This document shows positions 1-6,853 of a stretch of 23,535 bases of DNA, in pieces. Numbering within the stretch: position 1 is the first letter of the stretch; each line of letters starts with the position of its first letter. Position numbers and translations under genes: made by a program. The DNA lies in contig DATLYF010000109.1 of the NCBI GenBank assembly GCA_035575095.1, positions 1-23,535 on the forward strand, given 5' to 3'. The stretch is from DATLYF01 sp035575095. GTDB lineage: Bacteria; Pseudomonadota; Gammaproteobacteria; Competibacterales; Competibacteraceae. Below the pieces are notes generated by a model. That model was not told where the DNA came from. It made no database searches and saw only the letters and a list, made by a program, of their open reading frames with translations.

Positions 1-310
1 AGGCCAGCACCACGGTCTTTCCGGCCCCGCCGCTGACCAGCGCCCACTGGGTGAGGCCCATGAACCCCGCGGTCTGCAGTAGCCCCAGGAGCAATGTGGC
101 TCTGAACGCCACCGGGCGCAGGGATCGGCGCTGCCACAGCAGGACGGCAAACAGGGCCAGCGTCCCCAAGACCGTACGTAATGCCACGAAATCGAACGGC
201 CCGACGTAGCGCAGCACCTCCTTCATCACCACCCAGTTGTAGCCCCAGATCGTCGAGAGCAGGATCAGGGCCAGCACGGCGTTGTGCAGCCTTGCTCGAT
301 CGGCGGTCAT
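1..310 (-). CDS. EamA/DMT-family transporter, N-terminal part (runs off the window)
   Basis: Reading the minus strand from ATG at 310 gives 103 uninterrupted codons to the window edge. The N-terminus is typical of the drug/metabolite transporter (EamA) superfamily: a hydrophobic first helix (AVLALILLSTIWGYNWVVMK) with the W-G-x-N-W pattern, the F-x-x-x-R motif at the start of helix 2 (FDFVALRTVLG), then further hydrophobic segments. The family are ten-helix inner-membrane exporters of metabolites; the substrate cannot be told from this part. The ATG overlaps the stop of the upstream sixA remnant (CCATGA), so translation may once have been coupled. No strong ribosome-binding site is visible. 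The C-terminal two thirds lie outside the window. Confidence 0.85.
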   Translation of the reverse strand, partial: MTADRARLHNAVLALILLSTIWGYNWVVMKEVLRYVGPFDFVALRTVLGTLALFAVLLWQRRSLRPVAFRATLLLGLLQTAGFMGLTQWALVSGGAGKTVVLA

Positions 311-340
311 GGATTGCCAGCTCTCGGCAGACGATTCCGC

Positions 341-507
341 TCAGCCCCCGAGCAGCTCCGGCCGCAGCATCCAGGCCACGCTCCAGCGCTCCTGTCGAGG
401 AATCCGGCCAGGCGAGTCACATCCTGCCGGCCCCGCTCGCTCAGGCGCCGCTCGGGATCCACCGTTTCCGGCAAGGCCTCACCGTGTTGCACGAGATACA
501 GTCTCAT
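341..507 (-). pseudogene. sixA: SixA-like phosphohistidine phosphatase remnant, internally deleted
   Basis: The ATG at 507, 7 bases after the cupredoxin stop, opens with MRLYLVQHGEA, the N-terminus of the SixA histidine-phosphatase family (catalytic His in the R/Q-H-G motif), followed by the family-like DPERRLSERGRQDVTRLAGF. Homology stops after about 39 residues. In a different frame from about 394 to the TGA at 343-341 the sequence reads QERWSVAWMLRPELLGG, which looks like the C-terminal tail of the same family (W-x-x-x-W-x-x-x-P-E-L-L). SixA proteins are usually about 150-160 residues, so roughly 100 central codons appear deleted, with the ends joined out of frame. The literal N-terminal frame ends at 307 after 66 residues. 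The product should be inactive because the second catalytic His region is gone. A misassembly is the alternative. Confidence 0.7.
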
Positions 508-513
508 GGCGGC

Positions 514-972
514 TCACTTGACGGAGATCTTGCCCACCATGCCCCCCTCGGCATGGCCAGCGATAGTGCACTTCAGATCGCCGAACTCGCCGGCCTTGAC
601 CGGGACGAACCACCATTCGGTAGTGCCGTTGGGGTAGACCTCGATCTCCCGGACGACACCCTTGACCTCGGCAATGGCCTTGCCGTCGCTGCCATTGACC
701 TGAACCTTGCGGGTGAACACCGCCTGCGCCAGACCCTCGGAGGAGAAATAGTGCTTCTGGGGGCTGGGGTTGGAGAGCGTCAGCCGGTAGAGCTTGCCGG
801 TCTCCAGCTGGATGGCCTCGGGGAAGAACTTGAGGGCGTCGTCTTTGTTGCCCAGTTCGACCTTCACGTCGACCGGCTGCTGCTGGGTGAGGTCCCCCGC
901 GGCCTGGGCGCCTGCGGCAAGCCAGAGCATGGCCAGCATTGACAGCGCGTGCGCATATCCCGATCTCGTCAT
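514..972 (-). CDS. Exported cupredoxin-like blue copper protein
   Basis: This 152-residue protein has an N-terminal signal peptide (positive start, hydrophobic residues 8-21, A-x-A region near 23-25) and a single cupredoxin-like beta-sandwich domain. A full set of type-1 copper ligands can be placed: His74 (in QKHYF), Cys135, His140 and Met145, with C-x4-H-x4-M in the last loop. It therefore probably acts as a small periplasmic copper-binding or electron-transfer protein. The start at 972 is preferred over the longer frame back to 1080 because a strong GGAGGG site precedes it and the signal peptide then begins at residue 1. It lies 115 bases after the SDR gene, beyond a stable hairpin, so it may have its own transcript. 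Its redox partner is not known; the truncated GMC dehydrogenase upstream is one possible former donor, which is inference only. Confidence 0.8.
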   Translation of the reverse strand: MTRSGYAHALSMLAMLWLAAGAQAAGDLTQQQPVDVKVELGNKDDALKFFPEAIQLETGKLYRLTLSNPSPQKHYFSSEGLAQAVFTRKVQVNGSDGKAIAEVKGVVREIEVYPNGTTEWWFVPVKAGEFGDLKCTIAGHAEGGMVGKISVK

Positions 973-1050
973 GGCACTGCCCTCCTCTCGCCAGGGATGG
1001 AGAAAACTTAGCAGCGGGCAAGCAGAAATCCACACGAAATACAGCGCAGC

Positions 1051-1078
1051 GGCGGGGACAGGCTCCTGCCTGCCCGCC
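1051..1078 (-). terminator. GC-rich hairpin after the SDR gene
   Basis: GGCGGG (1051-1056) pairs with CCCGCC (1073-1078), and CAGGC (1059-1063) pairs with GCCTG (68-72 of the same hundred), leaving a two-base bulge and a four-base loop. It begins about 10 bases past the SDR stop codon. No T-run follows on either strand, so it is either a pause or 3'-end stabilising structure or a Rho-assisted terminator rather than a classical intrinsic terminator. Confidence 0.4.
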
Positions 1079-1087
1079 ATGCAGGCC

Positions 1088-1906
1088 TCAGTCGAGGAAG
1101 ATATCAGGCAGCAGCGGCGCGCCGGGCTGTACGGCGTAACCGGACAGATCGGTGATGCCGGCCTCGGCCAGCACTTCCTCGTCGATGAAGAAGTTACCGG
1201 TGCAACTGCGGCTGTCGCGGGTCAGGATGGCATGGGCGGCATCGGCCAGGATGTCTTCCTTGCGGCAGTTCTCCGGCTGTACCCCGGGGATCATCTGGAT
1301 CGCTGCGGTAGCGATCACGGTGCGCGGCCACAGGGCGTTGACCGCAAGGCCCTGGTCGCGGAATTCCTCGGCCATACCCAGCACGCACAGGCTCATGCCC
1401 AGCTTGGCCATGGTGTAGGCCAGGTGGTCCTTATACCAGCGCGGGTTCAGCGTCGGCGGCGGCGCCAGGTTGAGGATGTGCGGATTCTCCGCCTTCAGCA
1501 AATGCGGGATGCAGGCCTGGGAACAGAGGAAGGTGCCGCGCACGTTGACCCCGAACATCAGGTCGAAGCGCTTCATTGGCGTTTCCAGGGTACCGGTGAG
1601 GTTGATGGCGCTGGCGTTGTTGACCAGCACGTCGATACCGCCGAAGCGCGCCACTGTCTGCTCCACCGCCCGATACACCTGCGCCTCGTCGCGGATGTCC
1701 ACGGCCAGCGGCAGCGCCCGTCCGCCGGCGGCCTCGATCTCCTCGGCGGCGCTATAGATGGTGCCGGGCAGCTTGGGATGGGGCTCGGTGGTCTTGGCGG
1801 CGATGACCACGTTGGCGCCGTCGCGGGCGGCGCGCAGGGCGATGGCCTTGCCGATGCCGCGGCTGCCGCCGCTGATGAACAGGGTCTTGTCTTTCAAGGT
1901 ACGCAT
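1088..1906 (-). CDS. SDR-family oxidoreductase, HSDL2-like
   Basis: This 272-residue short-chain dehydrogenase/reductase has the cofactor glycine motif GGSRGIG (residues 13-19), NNAS (96-99), and Y164-x3-K168 of the active site. The stretch AKTTEPHPKLPGTIYSAAEE and the C-terminus (PGAPLLPDIFLD) match the hydroxysteroid dehydrogenase-like 2 (HSDL2) subfamily, whose members are linked to fatty-acid metabolism; vertebrate HSDL2 adds an SCP2 lipid-binding domain that is absent here. At the position where I recall HSDL2 having Ser 16 residues before the Tyr (N-I-S-P-P), this protein has Ala148 (N-L-A-P-P). The start has a GGAGAGAG site and lies 19 bases after the truncated GMC gene. The likely role is NAD(P)-dependent oxidation or reduction of a lipid-derived hydroxy/keto intermediate; the substrate is unknown. 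Confidence 0.88.
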   Translation of the reverse strand: MRTLKDKTLFISGGSRGIGKAIALRAARDGANVVIAAKTTEPHPKLPGTIYSAAEEIEAAGGRALPLAVDIRDEAQVYRAVEQTVARFGGIDVLVNNASAINLTGTLETPMKRFDLMFGVNVRGTFLCSQACIPHLLKAENPHILNLAPPPTLNPRWYKDHLAYTMAKLGMSLCVLGMAEEFRDQGLAVNALWPRTVIATAAIQMIPGVQPENCRKEDILADAAHAILTRDSRSCTGNFFIDEEVLAEAGITDLSGYAVQPGAPLLPDIFLD

Positions 1907-1925
1907 GCTCTCTCCAATATGGCAG

Positions 1926-2540
1926 TCAGAAGTTGTGGCAACAACCCACCATGCAGCCGCTGCAATAGATGCAAGGGTGGCGTGGCGGACCGGCGCCAGC
2001 GAAGTACGGATCGGCCGCGACTTGACCAGCGGCAGCGAAATAGATGCCGGAATTCACCGTGCCGAAGGTGGCGCCGCGGCCCATCTCTGCGGCGACCTCC
2101 GCGAGCACCTCGTCGGCGCGGTTGCGGTACTCGTTGCGCACCACTCCGAGCATGCGCAGCGCCAGGCCGTAAAACGGCAGCAGCGCCGCCTTCCAATGCG
2201 GGCGGATGCGCGCCCAGGGCGGCGACTGGAACACCTCGTCGGGCGGGATCAGATGGGTATTGGCATAGATCAGCGAGCCGCCGCCCACCCCCACGCCGTG
2301 CAGGGCCAGCACCTTGGGGGTGAAGGTGAGCTGCCACGGCCCGGTACAGCCCAGCCACGGCGCCCATAGGTAGCGCTTCAGGTTCCAGTTAGTCGTGGGG
2401 AAATCCTCATCGCGCCAGCGCCGGCCCTTCTCCAGCAGCAGCACCCGATAGCCCTTCTCCGACAGGCGCAGGGCGCTGCAGGCCCCGCCGAAGCCGGAGC
2501 CGATCACCACCTGGTCGAAGTCGTAGGCTCGTTCGGGCAT
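1926..2540 (-). pseudogene. GMC oxidoreductase, 3'-truncated (N-terminal 204 residues)
   Basis: The reading frame encodes the FAD-binding first part of a glucose-methanol-choline oxidoreductase of the cholesterol-oxidase-like type: GSGFGG dinucleotide motif (residues 14-19), E37 at the end of beta-2, and the GVGVGGGSLIYAN motif (82-94). A cysteine cluster C190-x2-C193-x2-C196-x3-C200 ends in GCMVGCCHNF and then a stop codon. Family members continue from this motif (typically GCMVGCRHNAKNTL) for another 300 or more residues carrying the substrate domain and the C-terminal His/Asn active site. All of that is missing, and the SDR gene starts 19 bases on. The product would lack catalysis. The cause is presumably a deletion joining this point to the SDR leader, or a misassembly. 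It starts 30 bases after the chalcone-isomerase-like gene, so it belongs to the same transcript. Confidence 0.8.
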
Positions 2541-2570
2541 CAGTCCGTTCCAGCGAGAGATCCCCTCTCC

Positions 2571-3131
2571 CTACTGTCCCAACATCCCCTTCTTCAGCCC
2601 GCTGTCGGCCGGCTTGTCGCCCAGCCAGATCTTGAGCAGCGCAGCCTGGAAGTCGGCACCTGGGATCGTCCCCTTGAGCTGGCCTTTGACTGTCACCTGG
2701 GTGGAGCCGTCGGCCTTGAGGTCGAGGACGATCTCCTCGCCCTGCCTCATGGTGTCGAAGAAGCTGTTGAAGGTGGCGATGCGCTCTCTGAGCCTGGCCA
2801 GCTCGGCCGCACTGTTGTTGCCCGCGAAGCCGTCGTTCCAGGCCTCCACCAGTCTGGTCTTCTCCACCTCGTCGTGGATAAAGCGCATGAGGATGCGCTT
2901 CGCTCCCTTCTGCCCCAGCACCGCGGCCGTGGTGCCGGCCTTGGCCGGCAGGTACAGGGCGCCGGCGTAGACCTTGACGAAGAACTTGCTGCGTACCCCG
3001 GCGCCGTTGAGCACCAGGCTCTGCCCGTCCACCTTGGCCTCGTCAGGTAGCCTGACCCCGCCCACCTCCACCGCCTGGGCGGCGCCGGCCACCAGGAGCA
3101 GGGCCAGGGCCATCGGTTTGATGATGGTCAT
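2571..3131 (-). CDS. Exported chalcone isomerase-like domain protein
   Basis: This 186-residue protein has a signal peptide (hydrophobic residues 7-15, cleavage near AQA-VEVGG) followed by a chalcone-isomerase-fold domain of the bacterial 'chalcone isomerase-like' family: G-V-R-L-P-D, then SKFFVKVYAGALYLP, and a fatty-acid-binding-type helix region near residues 100-135. Bacterial members are periplasmic, lack flavonoid isomerase activity as far as is known, and relate to fatty-acid-binding proteins of the same fold, which suits the beta-oxidation context. The start at 3131 was chosen over the longer frame (3194) because it has a GAGGGGGAA site and puts the signal peptide at the N-terminus; the longer form would overlap the thiolase. 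It begins 14 bases after the thiolase stop, so the two are very likely co-transcribed. Confidence 0.82.
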   Translation of the reverse strand: MTIIKPMALALLLVAGAAQAVEVGGVRLPDEAKVDGQSLVLNGAGVRSKFFVKVYAGALYLPAKAGTTAAVLGQKGAKRILMRFIHDEVEKTRLVEAWNDGFAGNNSAAELARLRERIATFNSFFDTMRQGEEIVLDLKADGSTQVTVKGQLKGTIPGADFQAALLKIWLGDKPADSGLKKGMLGQ

Positions 3132-3145
3132 CGATCGTTTCCCCC

Positions 3146-4342
3146 TCAAAGCGCCTCGAACACTCCTGCCGCCCCCATGCCGGTGCCGATGCACATGGTG
3201 ACCATGCCGTACTTCTTGCCGGTACGTTTGAGGCCGTGCACCAGGGTGGCGGTGCGGATGGCGCCGGTGGCGCCCAGGGGGTGGCCGAGCGCGATGGCGC
3301 CGCCCAAGGGATTGACGACCGCGGGGTTGAGCTCGAGATCGCGCATCACCGCCAGCGACTGGGCGGCGAACGCCTCATTGAGCTCGATCCAGTCCAGATC
3401 CTGCTGCCGCAGCCCGACTTGCTTCAGCACTCGCGGGATAGCCTCCTTGGGGCCGATGCCCATGATCTGCGGCGGCACGCCGGCCACGGCGAAGCCGAGG
3501 AAGCGAGCCAGGGGCTTCAGGCCCAGCCTGCTGACCATGCGCTCGCTCATCAGCACCACGGCACCGGCGCCATCGGACATCTGCGAGCTGTTGCCGGCGG
3601 TAACCGAGCCGCGGGCGGCGAACACCGGCTTGAGCCTGGCCAGGCCCTCCAGGCTGGTGTCGGGGCGCGGTCCCTCGTCAGTATCGACCACCTTGCGCTC
3701 GATCACCACCTCGCCACCCACCGCGCCCGGCAGGTGGGTCTCCACGGTATAGGGCAGGATCTCGTCCTTGAAACCGCCTGCGGCGATGGCCTTGAGGGCC
3801 TTGTGGTGGCTCTCCAGAGCGAAGCGGTCCTGGTCCTCGCGCGAGATCTGCCAGCGCTCGGCCACCTTCTCGGCGGTCAGGCCCATGCCGAAGGCGATGC
3901 CGCGGTTGGCGTCGCCGGCGAAGATGGCCGGGTTCATGGAAACCTTGTTGCCCATCATGGGAATGAGGCTCATGGTCTCGGTGCCGCCGGCGATCAGCAC
4001 CTCGGCCTCGCCCAGGCGGATACGATCAGCGGCCATGGCCACCGCTTGCAGGCCGGAGGCGCAGAAGCGATTGACGGTGACGCCGGGCACGCTGTCCGGC
4101 AGGCCGGCCAGCAGCAGGCTGATGCGGGCCACGTTGAGGCCCTGCTCGGCCTCGGGCATGGCGCAGCCGACGATGACATCGCCGATCTCGCGCGGGTCGA
4201 GGCCGGGGCACTGTGCCAGCGCGCCGCGGATGCAGTGGGCCAGCAGGTCATCGGGACGGGTGGTGCGGAACACGCCGCGGGCCTTGCCCACCGGGGTGCG
4301 CACGGCGGCTACGATGTAGGCATCCTGGATCTGTCGGGTCAT
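3146..4342 (-). CDS. fadA: Acetyl-CoA C-acyltransferase (beta-ketothiolase)
   Basis: This 398-residue protein is a full-length type II thiolase that cleaves 3-ketoacyl-CoA with CoA to acetyl-CoA and a shortened acyl-CoA, the last step of each beta-oxidation turn. Three catalytic signatures are intact: nucleophile Cys94 in NRFCASGLQA, His354 in GHPLGATG, and Cys384 in CIGTGMGAAG. AGGAGA precedes the ATG by 8 bases. It sits 70 bases downstream of the FadN-type multifunctional gene on the same strand, the usual pairing of hydratase/dehydrogenase with thiolase (compare fadNA in Bacillus). The symbol fadA is by role; FadI or PHA-linked thiolase names cannot be excluded from sequence alone. Confidence 0.93.
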   Translation of the reverse strand: MTRQIQDAYIVAAVRTPVGKARGVFRTTRPDDLLAHCIRGALAQCPGLDPREIGDVIVGCAMPEAEQGLNVARISLLLAGLPDSVPGVTVNRFCASGLQAVAMAADRIRLGEAEVLIAGGTETMSLIPMMGNKVSMNPAIFAGDANRGIAFGMGLTAEKVAERWQISREDQDRFALESHHKALKAIAAGGFKDEILPYTVETHLPGAVGGEVVIERKVVDTDEGPRPDTSLEGLARLKPVFAARGSVTAGNSSQMSDGAGAVVLMSERMVSRLGLKPLARFLGFAVAGVPPQIMGIGPKEAIPRVLKQVGLRQQDLDWIELNEAFAAQSLAVMRDLELNPAVVNPLGGAIALGHPLGATGAIRTATLVHGLKRTGKKYGMVTMCIGTGMGAAGVFEAL

Positions 4343-4358
4343 GAACGTCTCTCCTGAG

Positions 4359-4400
4359 CCCTGCCCTCCCCTGCTCGCGGGGGAAGGCCAGGGTGGGGGT
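4359..4400. repeat. REP-like GC-rich hairpin element
   Basis: The thiolase/FadN spacer contains a C-rich arm (around 4361-4371), an unpaired centre TGCTCGC, and a G-rich arm (4378-4387), followed by GGGTGGGGGT. The C-rich/G-rich hairpin plus a trailing GGGTG motif is the layout of intergenic REP-type elements in gammaproteobacteria. The same GGGTGGGGGT decamer occurs on the minus strand at 6840-6831, between FadL and FadN. Confidence 0.35.
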
Positions 4401-4412
4401 ATAAGGGGGATA

Positions 4413-6779
4413 TCAGTTACGTAGCGGCTTGCCGGTCTTGAGCATGTGCGTGATGCGGGCCTGGGTCTTGTCGGTGCGGGCCAGCGCGACGAAGGCCTTG
4501 CGCTCCAGCCACAGCAGCCAGTCCTCAGACACCAGGGTGCCCGGCTCCACGTCGCCGCCGCACAGGGCCTCGGCCAGCTTGCAGCCGATCAGGTAATCGT
4601 GCTCGGAGATGAAGCCGCCCTCGACCATGTTGACCAGCGCGGTCTCGAGGGTGGCGATACCGGGTCGGCCCGCCACTGGGATTTGCCGCTTGAGCGGCGG
4701 CCGGTAGCCGCGCTCGGCCAGGGCCAGCGCCTGGGCCTTGGCCACGTGCAGCAGCTCGTGCGGATTGAAGATCACCGTATCGCAGGCACGCAGCAGGCCG
4801 AGCTCCTGGGCTTCCTCGGCGCTCTTGCCGACCGTGGCCTTGGCGATGGTCTCGAAGTACTGCTTAAGGAACGCTAGCAGGTCGCCGCCCTTGGCCTCCC
4901 GCGCCGCCCGTTGCGCCAGCTCCTTGCAGCCGCCGCCGGCCGGAATCAGACCCACGCCCACCTCGACCAGGCCGATGTAGCTCTCCAGCGCCGCCACCAC
5001 GTGGTCGCAGTGCATCAGGAACTCGCAGCCGCCGCCCAGGGCCAGGCCCTGCACCGCCGCCACCACCGGCACGGCGCTGTAACGCAAGGCGCTGGTGGTC
5101 TGCTGGAACCTAGCCACCGCCTGCTCGAAGCCGGCGAAGTCGCCGGCGGCCAGCACCGGAGCGATCTGCGCCAGGTTGGCGCCGGCGCTGAACGGTGCCT
5201 CGGGATGCCAGATCACCAGGGCACGGAAGCGCTCCTCGGCGATGCCGAGGGCGTCCAGGGTCCCGGCGAGCACGTCATCGCCGATGGCGTGCATCTTGCT
5301 CTTGAAGCTCAGCACGGCGATCCCGTCGCCCGTGTGCCAGAGCCGCACGGCCTCGTTCTCGAACACGGTCTCGCCCAGGGCGGGCGCGGCCTCGCCTAGC
5401 ACCCGCTCGGGCCAGAGCTGACGCCGATAGACCGCCAGCTCGGAGCGGCCTTTGTAGCGGCCTTCAGCGGCCGACCAGGAACCCTGCGGCGTGTGCACCG
5501 CCGACACCTGACCTACCCACGCCGGCAGCGGCGTGGTCGCCAGCGTCTTGCCGGCGGCGATGTCCCCGTCGATCCAGCCCGCCACCTGCCGCCAGCCGGC
5601 GGCCTGCCAGATCTCGAACGGCCCCCGGGTCCAGCCGAACCCCCAGCGGATGGCGAGATCCAGATCGCGGGCGTTGTCGGCGATCTCTGCCAGCCAGTGC
5701 GCGGCATAGTGGAACACGTCGCGGTGGATGGCCCACAGGAACTGGGCCTGGGGATGGGGGCTGGCGCGCAGCGCGGCGAACTTCTCCGCCGGGTCCTTGC
5801 GCCCGAGAATGGCCAGCACTTCGGCATCGGGTTCGGCGCCGGCGGGGCGGTACTGGCCGCTGTCCGGGTCGAGCACCGAGATGGTTTTACCATCCTTGCG
5901 ATAGAGGCCGGCGCCGCTCTTCTGGCCCAGCGCGCCCTTCTCGATCAGCCGGTGCAACCAGGCCGGCAGGTGCATGTAGTCCACCCAGGGATCGTCTTTG
6001 AGCACCTGGGCCGAGCCCTCCACCACATGGCGCAGGGTATCCAGGCCGACCACGTCGGCGGTGCGATAGGTGGCGCTCTTGGGGCGGCCAATGAGCGGGC
6101 CGGTCAACGCATCGACCAGATCCAGGGGCAGGCCGAAGCGCGCGGTGTGCGCCATGGTGGCGACGATGGAGAACACGCCGATGCGGTTGGCGATGAAGTT
6201 GGGAGTGTCCTTGGCGCGGATCACGCCCTTGCCCAGGGTGGTGGTGAGAAAGGTCTCCAGCCGATCCAGCACCCGTGCATCGGTAGCCTGGCTCGCAATC
6301 AGCTCCACCAGTTGCATGTAGCGCGGTGGGTTGAAGAAGTGCATGCCGCAGAAGCGGGAACGCAGGTTCTCTGGCAGGGCCCTGGCCAGCGCATCGATGC
6401 TCAGGCCGGAGGTGTTGCTGGCGAAGATGGCCTGCTCGTGGATATAGGGGGCGATGCGGGCGTACAGGCCCGTCTTGATGTCCATGCGCTCGGCGACGGC
6501 CTCGATGATCAGGTCGCAGCCGCGCAGCCGCTCCAGATGCTCATCGTAGTTGGCCGGCTGGATCAGGGCGGCGCGCCCGCGACTGGCCAACGGTGAGGGC
6601 TCCAGCCTGGCCAGGCTCTGGATGGCCTTGAGCACATTGCCGTTGGCATCGCCCCCCTTGGCAGCGAGCTCGAACAGCATCACCTCCACATCGGCATTGA
6701 CCAGATGGGCGGCGATCTGCGCGCCCATGACGCCGGCACCGAGCACGGCCACCTTGCGCACGTAGCATCCGCGATTCAT
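4413..6779 (-). CDS. fadN: FadN-type 3-hydroxyacyl-CoA dehydrogenase/enoyl-CoA hydratase
   Basis: This 788-residue protein carries two beta-oxidation activities in the order dehydrogenase then hydratase, the reverse of FadB/FadJ and the order seen in Bacillus FadN (about 789 residues). Residues 8-200 are the NAD-binding dehydrogenase domain with GAGVMG (14-19) and catalytic His147/Glu159 (GMHFFNPP, MQLVELI). Residues 200-400 hold the C-terminal dehydrogenase region. Residues 480-690 are the crotonase-fold hydratase with the oxyanion-hole region FSAGANL (530-536) and two acidic catalytic residues 20 apart, Glu586 (GGGCE) and Glu606 (LVEVGVG). Both sites look intact. GAGGAG lies 7 bases before the ATG. 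It is followed by thiolase and preceded, 74 bases away, by fadL, so uptake and oxidation genes probably share a transcript. Confidence 0.93.
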   Translation of the reverse strand: MNRGCYVRKVAVLGAGVMGAQIAAHLVNADVEVMLFELAAKGGDANGNVLKAIQSLARLEPSPLASRGRAALIQPANYDEHLERLRGCDLIIEAVAERMDIKTGLYARIAPYIHEQAIFASNTSGLSIDALARALPENLRSRFCGMHFFNPPRYMQLVELIASQATDARVLDRLETFLTTTLGKGVIRAKDTPNFIANRIGVFSIVATMAHTARFGLPLDLVDALTGPLIGRPKSATYRTADVVGLDTLRHVVEGSAQVLKDDPWVDYMHLPAWLHRLIEKGALGQKSGAGLYRKDGKTISVLDPDSGQYRPAGAEPDAEVLAILGRKDPAEKFAALRASPHPQAQFLWAIHRDVFHYAAHWLAEIADNARDLDLAIRWGFGWTRGPFEIWQAAGWRQVAGWIDGDIAAGKTLATTPLPAWVGQVSAVHTPQGSWSAAEGRYKGRSELAVYRRQLWPERVLGEAAPALGETVFENEAVRLWHTGDGIAVLSFKSKMHAIGDDVLAGTLDALGIAEERFRALVIWHPEAPFSAGANLAQIAPVLAAGDFAGFEQAVARFQQTTSALRYSAVPVVAAVQGLALGGGCEFLMHCDHVVAALESYIGLVEVGVGLIPAGGGCKELAQRAAREAKGGDLLAFLKQYFETIAKATVGKSAEEAQELGLLRACDTVIFNPHELLHVAKAQALALAERGYRPPLKRQIPVAGRPGIATLETALVNMVEGGFISEHDYLIGCKLAEALCGGDVEPGTLVSEDWLLWLERKAFVALARTDKTQARITHMLKTGKPLRN

Positions 6780-6853
6780 GCAGCAACTCCTCAGGTTCGG
6801 GATCGGGGTTGATGGGGAACGGGCCGGGGCACCCCCACCCCAGCCCTGGCTCG

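Noticed and set aside
794..2323. Long plus-strand open frame of 509 codons
   Set aside because: It lies opposite the SDR, cupredoxin and GMC genes, has Arg/Pro/Ala/His-rich composition and no recognisable domain; antisense shadow of GC-rich coding DNA.
4359..4400. Thiolase/FadN spacer as an intrinsic terminator
   Set aside because: No T-run follows the hairpin on either strand, and the genes on both sides form one functional unit.
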